Notes under the pieces: generated by a model | What the model saw: only the letters and a program-made list of their open reading frames with translations | Told to the model about the DNA's origin: nothing | Database searches by the model: none | Shown: in pieces, positions 15,027 through 22,546 of the stretch | How positions within the stretch are numbered: the stretch's first letter is position 1 | Layout: every line of letters begins with the position of its first letter | NCBI GenBank assembly: GCA_021812825.1 | Contig: JAKAMO010000031.1 | Location: 1-25,601, forward strand | Direction: 5' to 3' | DNA from: a bacterium | Lineage (GTDB): Bacteria > Elusimicrobiota > Elusimicrobia > Elusimicrobiales > UBA9959 | DNA: 25,601 nt | Position numbers and translations under genes: made by a program

Positions 15027-17072
15027 ATGGGGCTCTTCTTCCTGTTCGGGTTCTTCTCGCTGCTGGCGCAGACCGTGCTGCTGCGCGGAGCGGCGCAGGT
15101 ATTCGGGGCGCACGAGCTGTCCCTCTCCGCGGCCCTCGGTTTCTGGCTTCTCTGGACGGCGGCCGGCGCAACGCGCGGCGCCAGGCTCTCCGGAGAAGGG
15201 GCCTTCCGGCTTCTGGCCGCCGTTCTCCCGGCGGCCGCCGCGCTGAACCTGCTGGCCGCAAGGCTTGCCCCGGCCCTCCTCTCCCCGCTATCGCAGCCCG
15301 GCCTTTTCACCATCCTGGCCGGCTCCGCGCTGCTGATATTGCCGGCGGCCTTGGCCAACGGCCTTGCCGCCGGCGCGGCGCTCCGCGGCGTGCCATCCCG
15401 TTTTTACGCGGCGGAAGCCGCCGGCGCCGCGGGAGCCGGGGCCTTCTCGATACTCTATTACCGGCATTTCCCCGGAGTAGACCCGCTGCTGGTCCTGCTG
15501 CCGGCCGGGCTGGGGCTGGCCGCGGCCTGCGCGCTCGTCCGCCCGCGCGCCGCCGGACGCGCTCTGGCCGCCGCGGGAGCCGCCGCGGTCCTGGGCCTCG
15601 CCGCCGCTTACGGCCCGAAGTGCTGGCGGCTGAAGCCGCCGGCCCCCGTCCCGGCTAAAGCCGTGCAGACGGAAGGCTCCATGCTCTACGAGGCCGGACG
15701 GGGCCTGGTCTACGAGGACGGCAGGCTCCTTCACGCGCCGGAGGACACCTCCGCCGAGGAGCTGGTACATATCCCGCTCCTGACCGGGAAACGGCCGCTC
15801 AGGGTGCTGCTTGTGGGAGGAGGAGCTTTCTTCGCGCTGCCGGAGGTGCTCAAGCACGCTCCGCAGGAGGTCGATATCGCGGAGCCGGACCGCTTCAAGG
15901 CGGAAGAACTGGAAAGCGGGACCGGGGCGAAGCCGGGCTCCTTCCGGCTGCTGCGCGAGGACCCGCGGGAGATGGCCGGCCGCTCCGGCCGTTACTCGGC
16001 GGTGATACAGGCCGCTGGCGCGCCCGAGAACGCCGCCCAGAACAGGCTCTACACGCTGGAATATTTCCGCAAGGCCGCCTCGCTGCTCTCGCCGGGAGGC
16101 CTGTTCGTCTTCCAGCTGCCTTTCTCCGAGAACTACGTGCCGCCGCAGACCGCTTATACCGCGGCTTCGGTGCTTGCCTCGGCCAGGGCCGTCTTCCCGT
16201 CGGTGCAATTGCTGCCCGGGTCCAGGCTTACCGTCATCGCCTCCTCCGCGCCGGTGAAGCTCTCCGTACCGGAGCTGGCCGCGGAATACTCGAAGCGCCG
16301 CCTGCGCGACCGCGCGGTGGTACCGTCGGCCTTTCCTTTCCTGCTGGACCCTTACCGCCGGGCCTGGGCCGCCGCGGAGATAGAGAGAGTGAAGGCTCCT
16401 CCGCTCAACACCGACCTCAACCCGCTCGCTTATTTCAGGTTCTGGCGCTCGTGGCTTTCCATGGTGCTCTCCCCCTCCTCGCTGCTGGGGCTGGCCGCCC
16501 TGGCGGCCGCTGGCATCTTCCTGGCATGGAAGCTGAAGAGCAGCCTGGGATTCCGCGGGGAAGAACGGACGGGAGAGGCGTTCCTTATGGGGTTCTGGGG
16601 ACTGGCGCTGGAAACGGCGGCGCTGCTGGCCTTCCAGGCGCGCACCGGCCGGCTGAGCCCGGAACTGGGGGCGATGTTCTCCCTCTTCATGGCCGGAGCC
16701 GCGGCGGGAGCGTGGTCGGCGAGGAACGCCGGAACGAAGACCATAGCGGCGACGGAAGCCGCGGCGGCGGTCCTGGCGCTGGCGGCCGCGGCGTGGCCGG
16801 AACTGGCCATGGCGCCCTGGACCGCGCGCGCGCTGCTGCTTTGCGCCGGAGCGCTGTCCGGGGCTTTCTTCTCGGCCGCGGCCTTAAAGAACGGGCCGGG
16901 CGTATATTCCTGGGACCTTATAGGAGGGGCGGCCGGCGGGCTGGCGGCGGCGGCTTTCGCGGCGCCGATCGCCGGCGTCCGCTCGGCCTTCGTAATAGCG
17001 GCGCTGGCCGCGGCGGCCGCGCTCGCAGGCGGCTACTTCTTCTCCTCGAAAGCGTCCACCCCGAAAGAATAA
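15027..17072 (+). CDS. Polytopic membrane protein with spermidine-synthase-like domain
   Basis: A 681-aa protein of the fused membrane/spermidine-synthase class. N-terminal helices (about 1-205) start with FFLFGFFSLLAQTVLLRG, the usual opening of this family. A methyltransferase-like domain spans about 210-415 (VLLVGGGAFFALPEVL; REDPREMAG; LYTLEYFRKAASLLSPGGLFVFQLP), and a second set of helices follows at about 475-675. The Asp-rich catalytic segment of true spermidine synthases (DxxDP) is replaced by QAAGAP, and the nucleotide loop is degenerate, so polyamine synthesis is unlikely. It is divergent from the 4Fe-4S membrane gene and may act with it. Its last 40 nt overlap the end of the convergent MEMO/AMMECR1 gene. 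ATG 15027 fits the family's N terminus. Confidence 0.82.
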   Translation: MGLFFLFGFFSLLAQTVLLRGAAQVFGAHELSLSAALGFWLLWTAAGATRGARLSGEGAFRLLAAVLPAAAALNLLAARLAPALLSPLSQPGLFTILAGSALLILPAALANGLAAGAALRGVPSRFYAAEAAGAAGAGAFSILYYRHFPGVDPLLVLLPAGLGLAAACALVRPRAAGRALAAAGAAAVLGLAAAYGPKCWRLKPPAPVPAKAVQTEGSMLYEAGRGLVYEDGRLLHAPEDTSAEELVHIPLLTGKRPLRVLLVGGGAFFALPEVLKHAPQEVDIAEPDRFKAEELESGTGAKPGSFRLLREDPREMAGRSGRYSAVIQAAGAPENAAQNRLYTLEYFRKAASLLSPGGLFVFQLPFSENYVPPQTAYTAASVLASARAVFPSVQLLPGSRLTVIASSAPVKLSVPELAAEYSKRRLRDRAVVPSAFPFLLDPYRRAWAAAEIERVKAPPLNTDLNPLAYFRFWRSWLSMVLSPSSLLGLAALAAAGIFLAWKLKSSLGFRGEERTGEAFLMGFWGLALETAALLAFQARTGRLSPELGAMFSLFMAGAAAGAWSARNAGTKTIAATEAAAAVLALAAAAWPELAMAPWTARALLLCAGALSGAFFSAAALKNGPGVYSWDLIGGAAGGLAAAAFAAPIAGVRSAFVIAALAAAAALAGGYFFSSKASTPKE

Positions 17073-18511
17073 ATGGTGGTACCCGGCTGCTTCCAACAAT
17101 CGCGCGGCAGACCGGCCTTCTGCTCGCAAAGCTCCCCCATGAAGGCTTCCTTATCCGGGATCTGTTCCCAGACCTGGGGCAGGAAAAGCCCGGACTTCCC
17201 GTCCCTGGCCACGACCACGCCGTCGCCCTTCTTGACGGCGGAGGCCTTTGCGGGCCTCAGCGGGGAGAGGACGGAAACTTCTATGCGCACGTCCGCGAGT
17301 TCTTCCTTCCCCAGCGGGTGGAAACGACCGTCGCGGAAAGCCGCGGCGAAAGCGCCGTAGCGCACGGCGTCCGTCAGCGTCATCGCGGGGGTCACCGTGC
17401 CGACGCAGCCGCGCAGCGACCCTCCCTTGGTAAGCGTGACGAAAGCGGCGCCCGGCAGGTTAAGGCGCGGGTCCGGGTCCAGGCCCTCCGGCTGGGGCGT
17501 TCCGGAGAACTGGCGTTCCAGGGTGACGCGGGCTTCCTTGAGCAGAACGGCTTTCTCGTCCGCGGAAAGGGAGAGGTCGGGCGCGCGGCCGGACTTGACG
17601 AAAAGACCGCTGATATAGCCGACGACGCTCTCAGGCCCCGCCTTCGGACTCTCCGAATTGGAATCGGACATCTTCAGGAGATGGAAAGAGGCGGCGCCCA
17701 GCCGGCGGGCGGCTTCCATGCCGGCCTCGAGCGCGGCCTCGCCGCAGGCGCAGGTCTCCAGTCCGGGGATCCTCTTGCGCAGCAGGTAGTGGGACGTGGT
17801 CCAGACCAGCTCCGGGTCCATGCTGCGGATGGCCAGCAGCATGGCTCCGTCGGCTTCGGCCGCCACCGCCTTGGGAGGGTAATGGGAGAAGTCGGAGGAG
17901 ACCACTATCAGCGCCTTCTTCCCCTTGAGCGCCGAGGCCAGGGCCGCGCCGACCGCCCTGGCGGTCCCGAGGTCGTCGGTGTTCATCACGGCCGCGAGCA
18001 GCTTGAAGGGCTTCTTCAGGCGGCGCTGCAGGAACGGCAGCTGCACCTCCACCGCGTGCTCGCGGGCGTGCGCGGACGGCCTGTTCTCGAAGAGCGGGCT
18101 GACCTTCATCAGCGCGGCAGCCAGCTCGCGGTCCGTAGGCACCAGGCCCAGCGGGGTGCGGTAGTCGTCGGAAGCCAGCAGGCCGGCGCCCTTGACCGCC
18201 TCCGTGTGGCCCGTGGCCAGGATAACTACCACGTCGTAGGAATCCTTCACGAACCAGTAGGACATGGCGGCCAGCCTGCCGGAGAACTCGTACCCGGCGT
18301 GCGGGGCCAGCACCGCCACGATCCCGCCGGCCGGCTTCTTGGCGTCCTTCGGGACCGTCAGCCAGGCGTCGGCCTCGCGCGTCAGCTCCGCAGCATCGGC
18401 GGTATAGAACTTGCCGGCCACGACCGGCTCGCGCGCCTGCGCGGAACAGGCCGCGCAGACCGCCATCAGCGCTATAATATGCAGGATGACCGCCCGTCCC
18501 GTCATTTCCAT
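17033..18511 (-). CDS. amrB-amrA: AmmeMemoRadiSam proteins B and A fused (MEMO1-AMMECR1), predicted exported
   Basis: A two-domain fusion of about 490 aa. Residues 27-305 are a MEMO domain: REPVVAGKFYT, His71 (APHAGY), His102 (TGHTEA), EHAVEVQLPFL, SSDFSHY and Cys256 (CACGEA). The His-His-Cys set matches the metal site of human MEMO1. Residues about 315-490 are an AMMECR1 domain with LRGCVGT, AAFRDGRFHPL and GLFLPQV. The function of the family is unknown. ATG 18511 and ATG 18505 are both in frame; 18505 forms a classic ATGA overlap with the amrS stop and is favoured (residue numbers here use 18511). Either start leaves a hydrophobic N terminus (AVILHIIALMAVCAA) ending SAQA, a good Sec signal peptide, which is odd because the family is usually cytosolic. 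It is the last gene of the five-gene unit. Confidence 0.93.
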   Translation of the reverse strand: MEMTGRAVILHIIALMAVCAACSAQAREPVVAGKFYTADAAELTREADAWLTVPKDAKKPAGGIVAVLAPHAGYEFSGRLAAMSYWFVKDSYDVVVILATGHTEAVKGAGLLASDDYRTPLGLVPTDRELAAALMKVSPLFENRPSAHAREHAVEVQLPFLQRRLKKPFKLLAAVMNTDDLGTARAVGAALASALKGKKALIVVSSDFSHYPPKAVAAEADGAMLLAIRSMDPELVWTTSHYLLRKRIPGLETCACGEAALEAGMEAARRLGAASFHLLKMSDSNSESPKAGPESVVGYISGLFVKSGRAPDLSLSADEKAVLLKEARVTLERQFSGTPQPEGLDPDPRLNLPGAAFVTLTKGGSLRGCVGTVTPAMTLTDAVRYGAFAAAFRDGRFHPLGKEELADVRIEVSVLSPLRPAKASAVKKGDGVVVARDGKSGLFLPQVWEQIPDKEAFMGELCEQKAGLPRDCWKQPGTTIYSFGVDAFEEKK

Positions 18512-19737
18512 ATGCCCGGTATCTTAGTGCCGTCCCAGGGGCAGCGCCCGCCGGTAGGGGTAAGCCTGTCCTCCAGCACCGCGTAGCCGTAGCGGCGCAC
18601 CAGTATCCGGCCGCACTTGGGGCAGTAGGTGTTCTCCCCCTCGGAACCCGGCGCGTTGCCGGTGTAGACGTAGCGCAGGCCCTTCTGCATCGCTATCTTC
18701 CTGGCCTTTTCCAGGGTTTCAAGCGGAGTAGGAGGGATGTCCGAAGCCAGGTAGTTCGGGCTGAAACGGGAAAAAAAAAGGGGCGTGTCAGGCCCCAGGT
18801 TCTCGGCTACCCAGCCGGATAGCGCGGCCAGGTCCGGTTCGGAATCGTTCAACCCAGGAATGACGAGGTTGACCACCTCCACCAGGGCATTTTTCCGCTT
18901 CAGTTCGAGCAGAGCCCTCTTCACCGCCTCCAGACTGCCGCCCGCGTAGCTGCGGTAAAAGCCCTCATTGAACCCTTTCAGGTCTATCTTCACCACGTCC
19001 ATGTAAGGGAGCAGCTCGTCCAGGGGCTCCGGGTTTATGTAGCCGGCGCTGACCATGACGTTCTTAAGCCCTTTCAGGTGGGCGAGCCTGGCCGTGTCGT
19101 ACATGTACTCGTAGAAGACGGTGGGCTCGGAATAGGTGTAGGCCACCGAGCGGCAGCGGGAAGCCAGCGCGTAGCGCACTATGTCGGCCGGCTGCAGGTA
19201 GGCGGTTTCAGAGGTGATGAGCTCCCCGTAGGACCGCCCGTCGGGAGCGACGGCGACCCGCAGCCCGGTGGGCACCCGCACCGACGCGGGCGCCTGCTCG
19301 GGGTAGATCTGCGATATCTCCCAGTTCTGGCAGCCCCTGCAGGAGAGATTGCAGCCCGGGGAAGCGAGAGAGTAGACGAGACTGCCGGGATACATGTGGT
19401 AGACCGGCTTCTTCTCGATAGGATCGACGTGCACGGCGGAAGCCCTGGAGTAGATCAGCGTCTTCACCTTGCCGCCGTAGTTTATCCTGACCTTGCAGGG
19501 GCCCCGGGCCCCCTCAGGAAGGAAGCAGTCAAGCGGGCACAGGCGGCACTGCACGCCGTTGCAGACCGGAGCGGTGAACCGGGCCGGCCTGACGGACGGA
19601 TTGTCCGCAGGGAAGAGCCTGGCGAACGTGGAGGGCGGAGGGAAGAAGGCCAGGAAGGCAGCGGCGGCCGCGGCGGCGCAGGCGGCCGAGACCGCCCAGG
19701 CCAGCGCAGCTGCATGCCCCCCCTTCCTAGAAGTCAT
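18502..19737 (-). CDS. amrS: AmmeMemoRadiSam system radical SAM enzyme, predicted membrane-anchored
   Basis: A 411-aa radical SAM enzyme. The core CNLSCRGC (Cys129, 133, 136) binds the SAM 4Fe-4S cluster. It is preceded by the family's CRLCPLDCFLPEG...GPC segment (Cys64, 67, 71, 81) and followed by a C-terminal CPKCG...GRCPWDGTKIPGIW zinc-ribbon-like tail (Cys372, 375, 399), both diagnostic of this subfamily. Its reaction is unknown. Residues 9-32 form a long hydrophobic, Ala-rich segment after a positive SRK, so the protein appears membrane-anchored, with the catalytic part predicted on the outer side. The ATG at 19737 follows directly on the LOG stop codon. A run of nine T (18779-18771) lies within codons for LFFSRF. 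Confidence 0.94.
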   Translation of the reverse strand: MTSRKGGHAAALAWAVSAACAAAAAAAFLAFFPPPSTFARLFPADNPSVRPARFTAPVCNGVQCRLCPLDCFLPEGARGPCKVRINYGGKVKTLIYSRASAVHVDPIEKKPVYHMYPGSLVYSLASPGCNLSCRGCQNWEISQIYPEQAPASVRVPTGLRVAVAPDGRSYGELITSETAYLQPADIVRYALASRCRSVAYTYSEPTVFYEYMYDTARLAHLKGLKNVMVSAGYINPEPLDELLPYMDVVKIDLKGFNEGFYRSYAGGSLEAVKRALLELKRKNALVEVVNLVIPGLNDSEPDLAALSGWVAENLGPDTPLFFSRFSPNYLASDIPPTPLETLEKARKIAMQKGLRYVYTGNAPGSEGENTYCPKCGRILVRRYGYAVLEDRLTPTGGRCPWDGTKIPGIWK

Positions 19738-20610
19738 TTATTTGTGCTTCCCGTGGTTGCCGTTGAACGGGTGCTTCTTGTAGAAGTCCTGTATGCGCTT
19801 CACGATCTCCTCGCCGGTCTCCGCGAAGGAGAACAGCTTGAGGTCCTCCTTGGAGATGTAGCCCCACTTGGCTATCGCGGGGAAGTTGATCACGTCGGTC
19901 CAGTACTTCTTACCCACCAGCACTATGGGCAGGTGGCTCTTCTTGCCGGTCTGCACCAGCGTCAGCACCTCGAACATCTCGTCCATCGTGCCGAAGCCTC
20001 CGGGGCAGACGACCAGCGCGCGGGCGCGCATCACGAAGTGCATCTTGCGGATGGCGAAATAGTGGAAGCGGAAGCAGAACTCCGGGGAAACGTACGGGTT
20101 CGGGCCCTGCTCCATCTCCAGCGTGATGTTGAGGCCGATGCTCTTGGCGCCGGCGTCGTGGGCGCCGCGGTTGGCGGCCTCCATGATGCCGGGGCCGCCG
20201 CCGGTCACGACCACCAGCTTCCTGCCGGGCAGCACGTCGCTCTGCGAGATCAGCCTGCCGAAATCCCTGGCCGCGTTATAGTATTTCTCCGAGCCGCGGA
20301 GGCGCGTCACGGAAGCGAGCTTGTTGCGCAGCACCGGATTCTTAGGGTCCTTCCGGAGCAGGGCCTTCACTTCCTTTATCCGCTGCTCTGTCTGTTCGGC
20401 GTCCCAGATGCGGGCGCTGCCGAAGACCACCACCGTGGAAGTGACGCCCTTCTCGGCCAGCGTCATCTCCGGCTTGAGCAGCTCGAGCTGCAGGCGCACC
20501 GGGCGCAGCTCATCGCGGCTCAGGAATTCAGGATCGGTGTACGCCTTGCGGTAGGCTTTGGAATGCCTCAGCGCGAGCGTTTGCTTGCTGACTTTCGTGC
20601 TCATTTTCAC
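19738..20610 (-). CDS. LOG-family Rossmann-fold protein (TIGR00730-like)
   Basis: A 290-aa cytosolic protein of the LOG family, whose characterised members cleave nucleoside 5'-monophosphates to base and ribose-5-phosphate. The nucleotide-binding fold is seen in VVVFGSARI, VTGGGPGIMEAANRGA and the signature VVCPGGFGTMDEMFEV. The N terminus has about 80 extra residues compared with short plant LOGs. Exact substrate is not deducible; older annotations as lysine decarboxylase should not be trusted. A strong AAGGAG lies 5 nt before GTG 20610 and 11 nt before ATG 20604, so either may be the start. It sits 37 nt after dxs and directly before amrS (TAAATG), in the same unit. Confidence 0.9.
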   Translation of the reverse strand: MKMSTKVSKQTLALRHSKAYRKAYTDPEFLSRDELRPVRLQLELLKPEMTLAEKGVTSTVVVFGSARIWDAEQTEQRIKEVKALLRKDPKNPVLRNKLASVTRLRGSEKYYNAARDFGRLISQSDVLPGRKLVVVTGGGPGIMEAANRGAHDAGAKSIGLNITLEMEQGPNPYVSPEFCFRFHYFAIRKMHFVMRARALVVCPGGFGTMDEMFEVLTLVQTGKKSHLPIVLVGKKYWTDVINFPAIAKWGYISKEDLKLFSFAETGEEIVKRIQDFYKKHPFNGNHGKHK

Positions 20611-20647
20611 GGTAGCTCCTTATGCTTACTGTTATAAACGCGCCGCC

Positions 20648-22546
20648 TCAGGCGGCCGTTTTCTCGACGCGGCGGCCCAGCCAGCGGGCTGACGCCGCCG
20701 CCATCTTTTCTGGCGTAAGTTCGACATCGTCATAAAGCTCGTCCGGCTTACCGTGCTCGACGTAAGAATCCGGGATACCCAGCCTGAGCAGGCGCTGATC
20801 AATGGATTCTGCGTTCAGGTACTCCAGCACGGCCGAGCCGAAGCCCCCTGCCAGCGCGTTGTCCTCCGCAGTTACCAGCGGGCCGGCGGCCGCCAGCTCG
20901 CGCAGCAGGGCCCCGTCAAGCGGTTTGGCGAAACGCATGTCCGTCACGCCCGCGTCGATGCCGGCGGCTTTCAGCAGCTCGGCGGCCTTCACTGCCGGGT
21001 GCACCCTGTTGCCTATGGCGAGGAAATTCACGTCGCGGCCGCGTGACAGGACCCTGCCCTTGCCTATCTCCAACGCGCGCGGCTCCGGATCCATCGTCAC
21101 GCCGTAGCCCTTGCCGCGCGGATAGCGCAGCATGGCCGGCCTGCCGCAGGCCAGCGCCGTGGCCAGCATGTGCTGCAGCTCGTTCTCGTCGGCCGGCGCC
21201 ATGACCACCACGTCGGGTATCATGCGGAACAGGCCGAGGTCGAAGACGCCGTGGTGGGTGGGACCGTCCTCGCCGACTATGCCGGCGCGGTCCATCGCTA
21301 TGACCACGGGCAGCTTCTGCAGCGAGATGTCGTGCTGCACCTGGTCGAACGAGCGCTGCATGAAGGAAGAATAGATCGCGGCGACAGGCTTCATGCCGTC
21401 GGCGGCAAGGCCCGCCGCGAAGGTGACCGCGTGCTCCTCGGCGATGCCCACGTCGTAATAGCGGCGCGGGAAAGTGTCGCGGAAAAGGTCCAGGCCGGTG
21501 CCCTCCGGCATAGCGGCCGTTATCGCGCAGATCTTGGGGTCCTTCTTCGCCAGCTCAACCAGCGTGCGACCGAAGACGGCCGTGAAAGTGGGCGCCTGCT
21601 TGCCCTGTCCGGCGGCTTTCTTCGCCTCGCCGGTCTCGATATCGAACTTAGGGGCTCCGTGGAAGTTGGTCGGGGCCTCCTCGGCGGGCTCGTAGCCGCG
21701 GCCCTTCTTGGTGACTACGTGCAGCAGCACCGGGCCTTTAAGGTTCTTCACGTAGCCGAGCACCTCGGTCAGCTCCGCGAGGTTGTGCCCGTCGACAGGC
21801 CCGAAATAGGTGAAACCCATCTCCTCGAAGATCATGCCCGGGAAGAACAATACGCGCGCCCTCTTGGCCACGCGCAGGATCTTCTTGCCCCAGAACTGGA
21901 AGCGGTTCAGGAAAAGCTCCGCCTTGCGCTCGGCGTCCTGCACGGTGCCCAGCGTCAGCATCTTAGTCAGTATGTGGCCCAGCCGGCCTACGCGCTGAGA
22001 AATGAACATCTGGTTGTCGTTCAGGATGACCAGCAGGTCCGTGCCCAGCTGGCCGACGTTCTGCATGGCCTCCCAGGCCATGCCGCCGGTCATCGCGCCG
22101 TCGGCGACCACCGCCACGACCCGGTGGGGACTGCCTGCCTGGTCGCGCGCGGCGGCCATGCCCGCGGCCGCGGAGAGGGAGGTGGAGGCGTGACCCGCTC
22201 CGAACGCGTCGTATTCGGACTCGTAGCGTTTCAGGAAGCCGGACAGGCCGCCTTTCTGGCGGATGGTATGGAACTTGTCGGCTCTGCCGGTGAGGATCTT
22301 GTGGGCGTAAGCCTGGTGACCGGTATCGAAGATTATCCGGTCCCGGGGGGTATCGAAAACATAGTGTAGGGCCAGGATCAGGTCGGCCGCGCCGAGGCTG
22401 GAGGCCAGGTGGCCTCCTGTGCGGCTGACGCCTTCGACGATAAGCTTGCGCACCTCGGCGGCCAGGGCCGGGAGCTGGGCCACGGTAAGCTTTTTAATAT
22501 CCTCGGAGCCACGGATGCCTTTTAACAGTTCCATATCAGTTCTCAC
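20648..22546 (-). CDS. dxs: 1-deoxy-D-xylulose-5-phosphate synthase
   Basis: Condenses pyruvate and glyceraldehyde-3-phosphate, the first step of the MEP isoprenoid pathway, with thiamine diphosphate. At 632 aa it is full length. Motifs: GGHLASSLGA, FDTGHQAYAHK, AGHASTSLSAA, the TPP motif (VADGAMTGGM...NDNQ), IAEEHAVTFAAG with the catalytic Glu, and DRAGIVGEDGPTHHG. The first Gly of the usual GDG TPP motif is Ala here. The frame begins at GTG 22546, which overlaps the ispA stop by 11 nt; ATG 22534, one base after that stop, is an equally good start. It forms an operon with ispA upstream and the LOG gene downstream. Confidence 0.96.
   Translation of the reverse strand: MRTDMELLKGIRGSEDIKKLTVAQLPALAAEVRKLIVEGVSRTGGHLASSLGAADLILALHYVFDTPRDRIIFDTGHQAYAHKILTGRADKFHTIRQKGGLSGFLKRYESEYDAFGAGHASTSLSAAAGMAAARDQAGSPHRVVAVVADGAMTGGMAWEAMQNVGQLGTDLLVILNDNQMFISQRVGRLGHILTKMLTLGTVQDAERKAELFLNRFQFWGKKILRVAKRARVLFFPGMIFEEMGFTYFGPVDGHNLAELTEVLGYVKNLKGPVLLHVVTKKGRGYEPAEEAPTNFHGAPKFDIETGEAKKAAGQGKQAPTFTAVFGRTLVELAKKDPKICAITAAMPEGTGLDLFRDTFPRRYYDVGIAEEHAVTFAAGLAADGMKPVAAIYSSFMQRSFDQVQHDISLQKLPVVIAMDRAGIVGEDGPTHHGVFDLGLFRMIPDVVVMAPADENELQHMLATALACGRPAMLRYPRGKGYGVTMDPEPRALEIGKGRVLSRGRDVNFLAIGNRVHPAVKAAELLKAAGIDAGVTDMRFAKPLDGALLRELAAAGPLVTAEDNALAGGFGSAVLEYLNAESIDQRLLRLGIPDSYVEHGKPDELYDDVELTPEKMAAASARWLGRRVEKTAA

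Noticed and set aside
15002..15358. 119-residue N-terminal extension of the 4Fe-4S membrane protein
   Set aside because: It is antisense to the divergent gene's start, low-complexity and absent from the family pattern; the divergent promoter lies in between.
16451..18586. 711-codon plus-strand frame crossing two genes
   Set aside because: It runs in another frame of the spermidine-synthase-like gene and then antisense to the MEMO/AMMECR1 gene; no domain is visible.
19078..22369. Plus-strand frames of 519 and 399 codons opposite the LOG and dxs genes
   Set aside because: Both are antisense to genes with clear signatures and look like composition artefacts.
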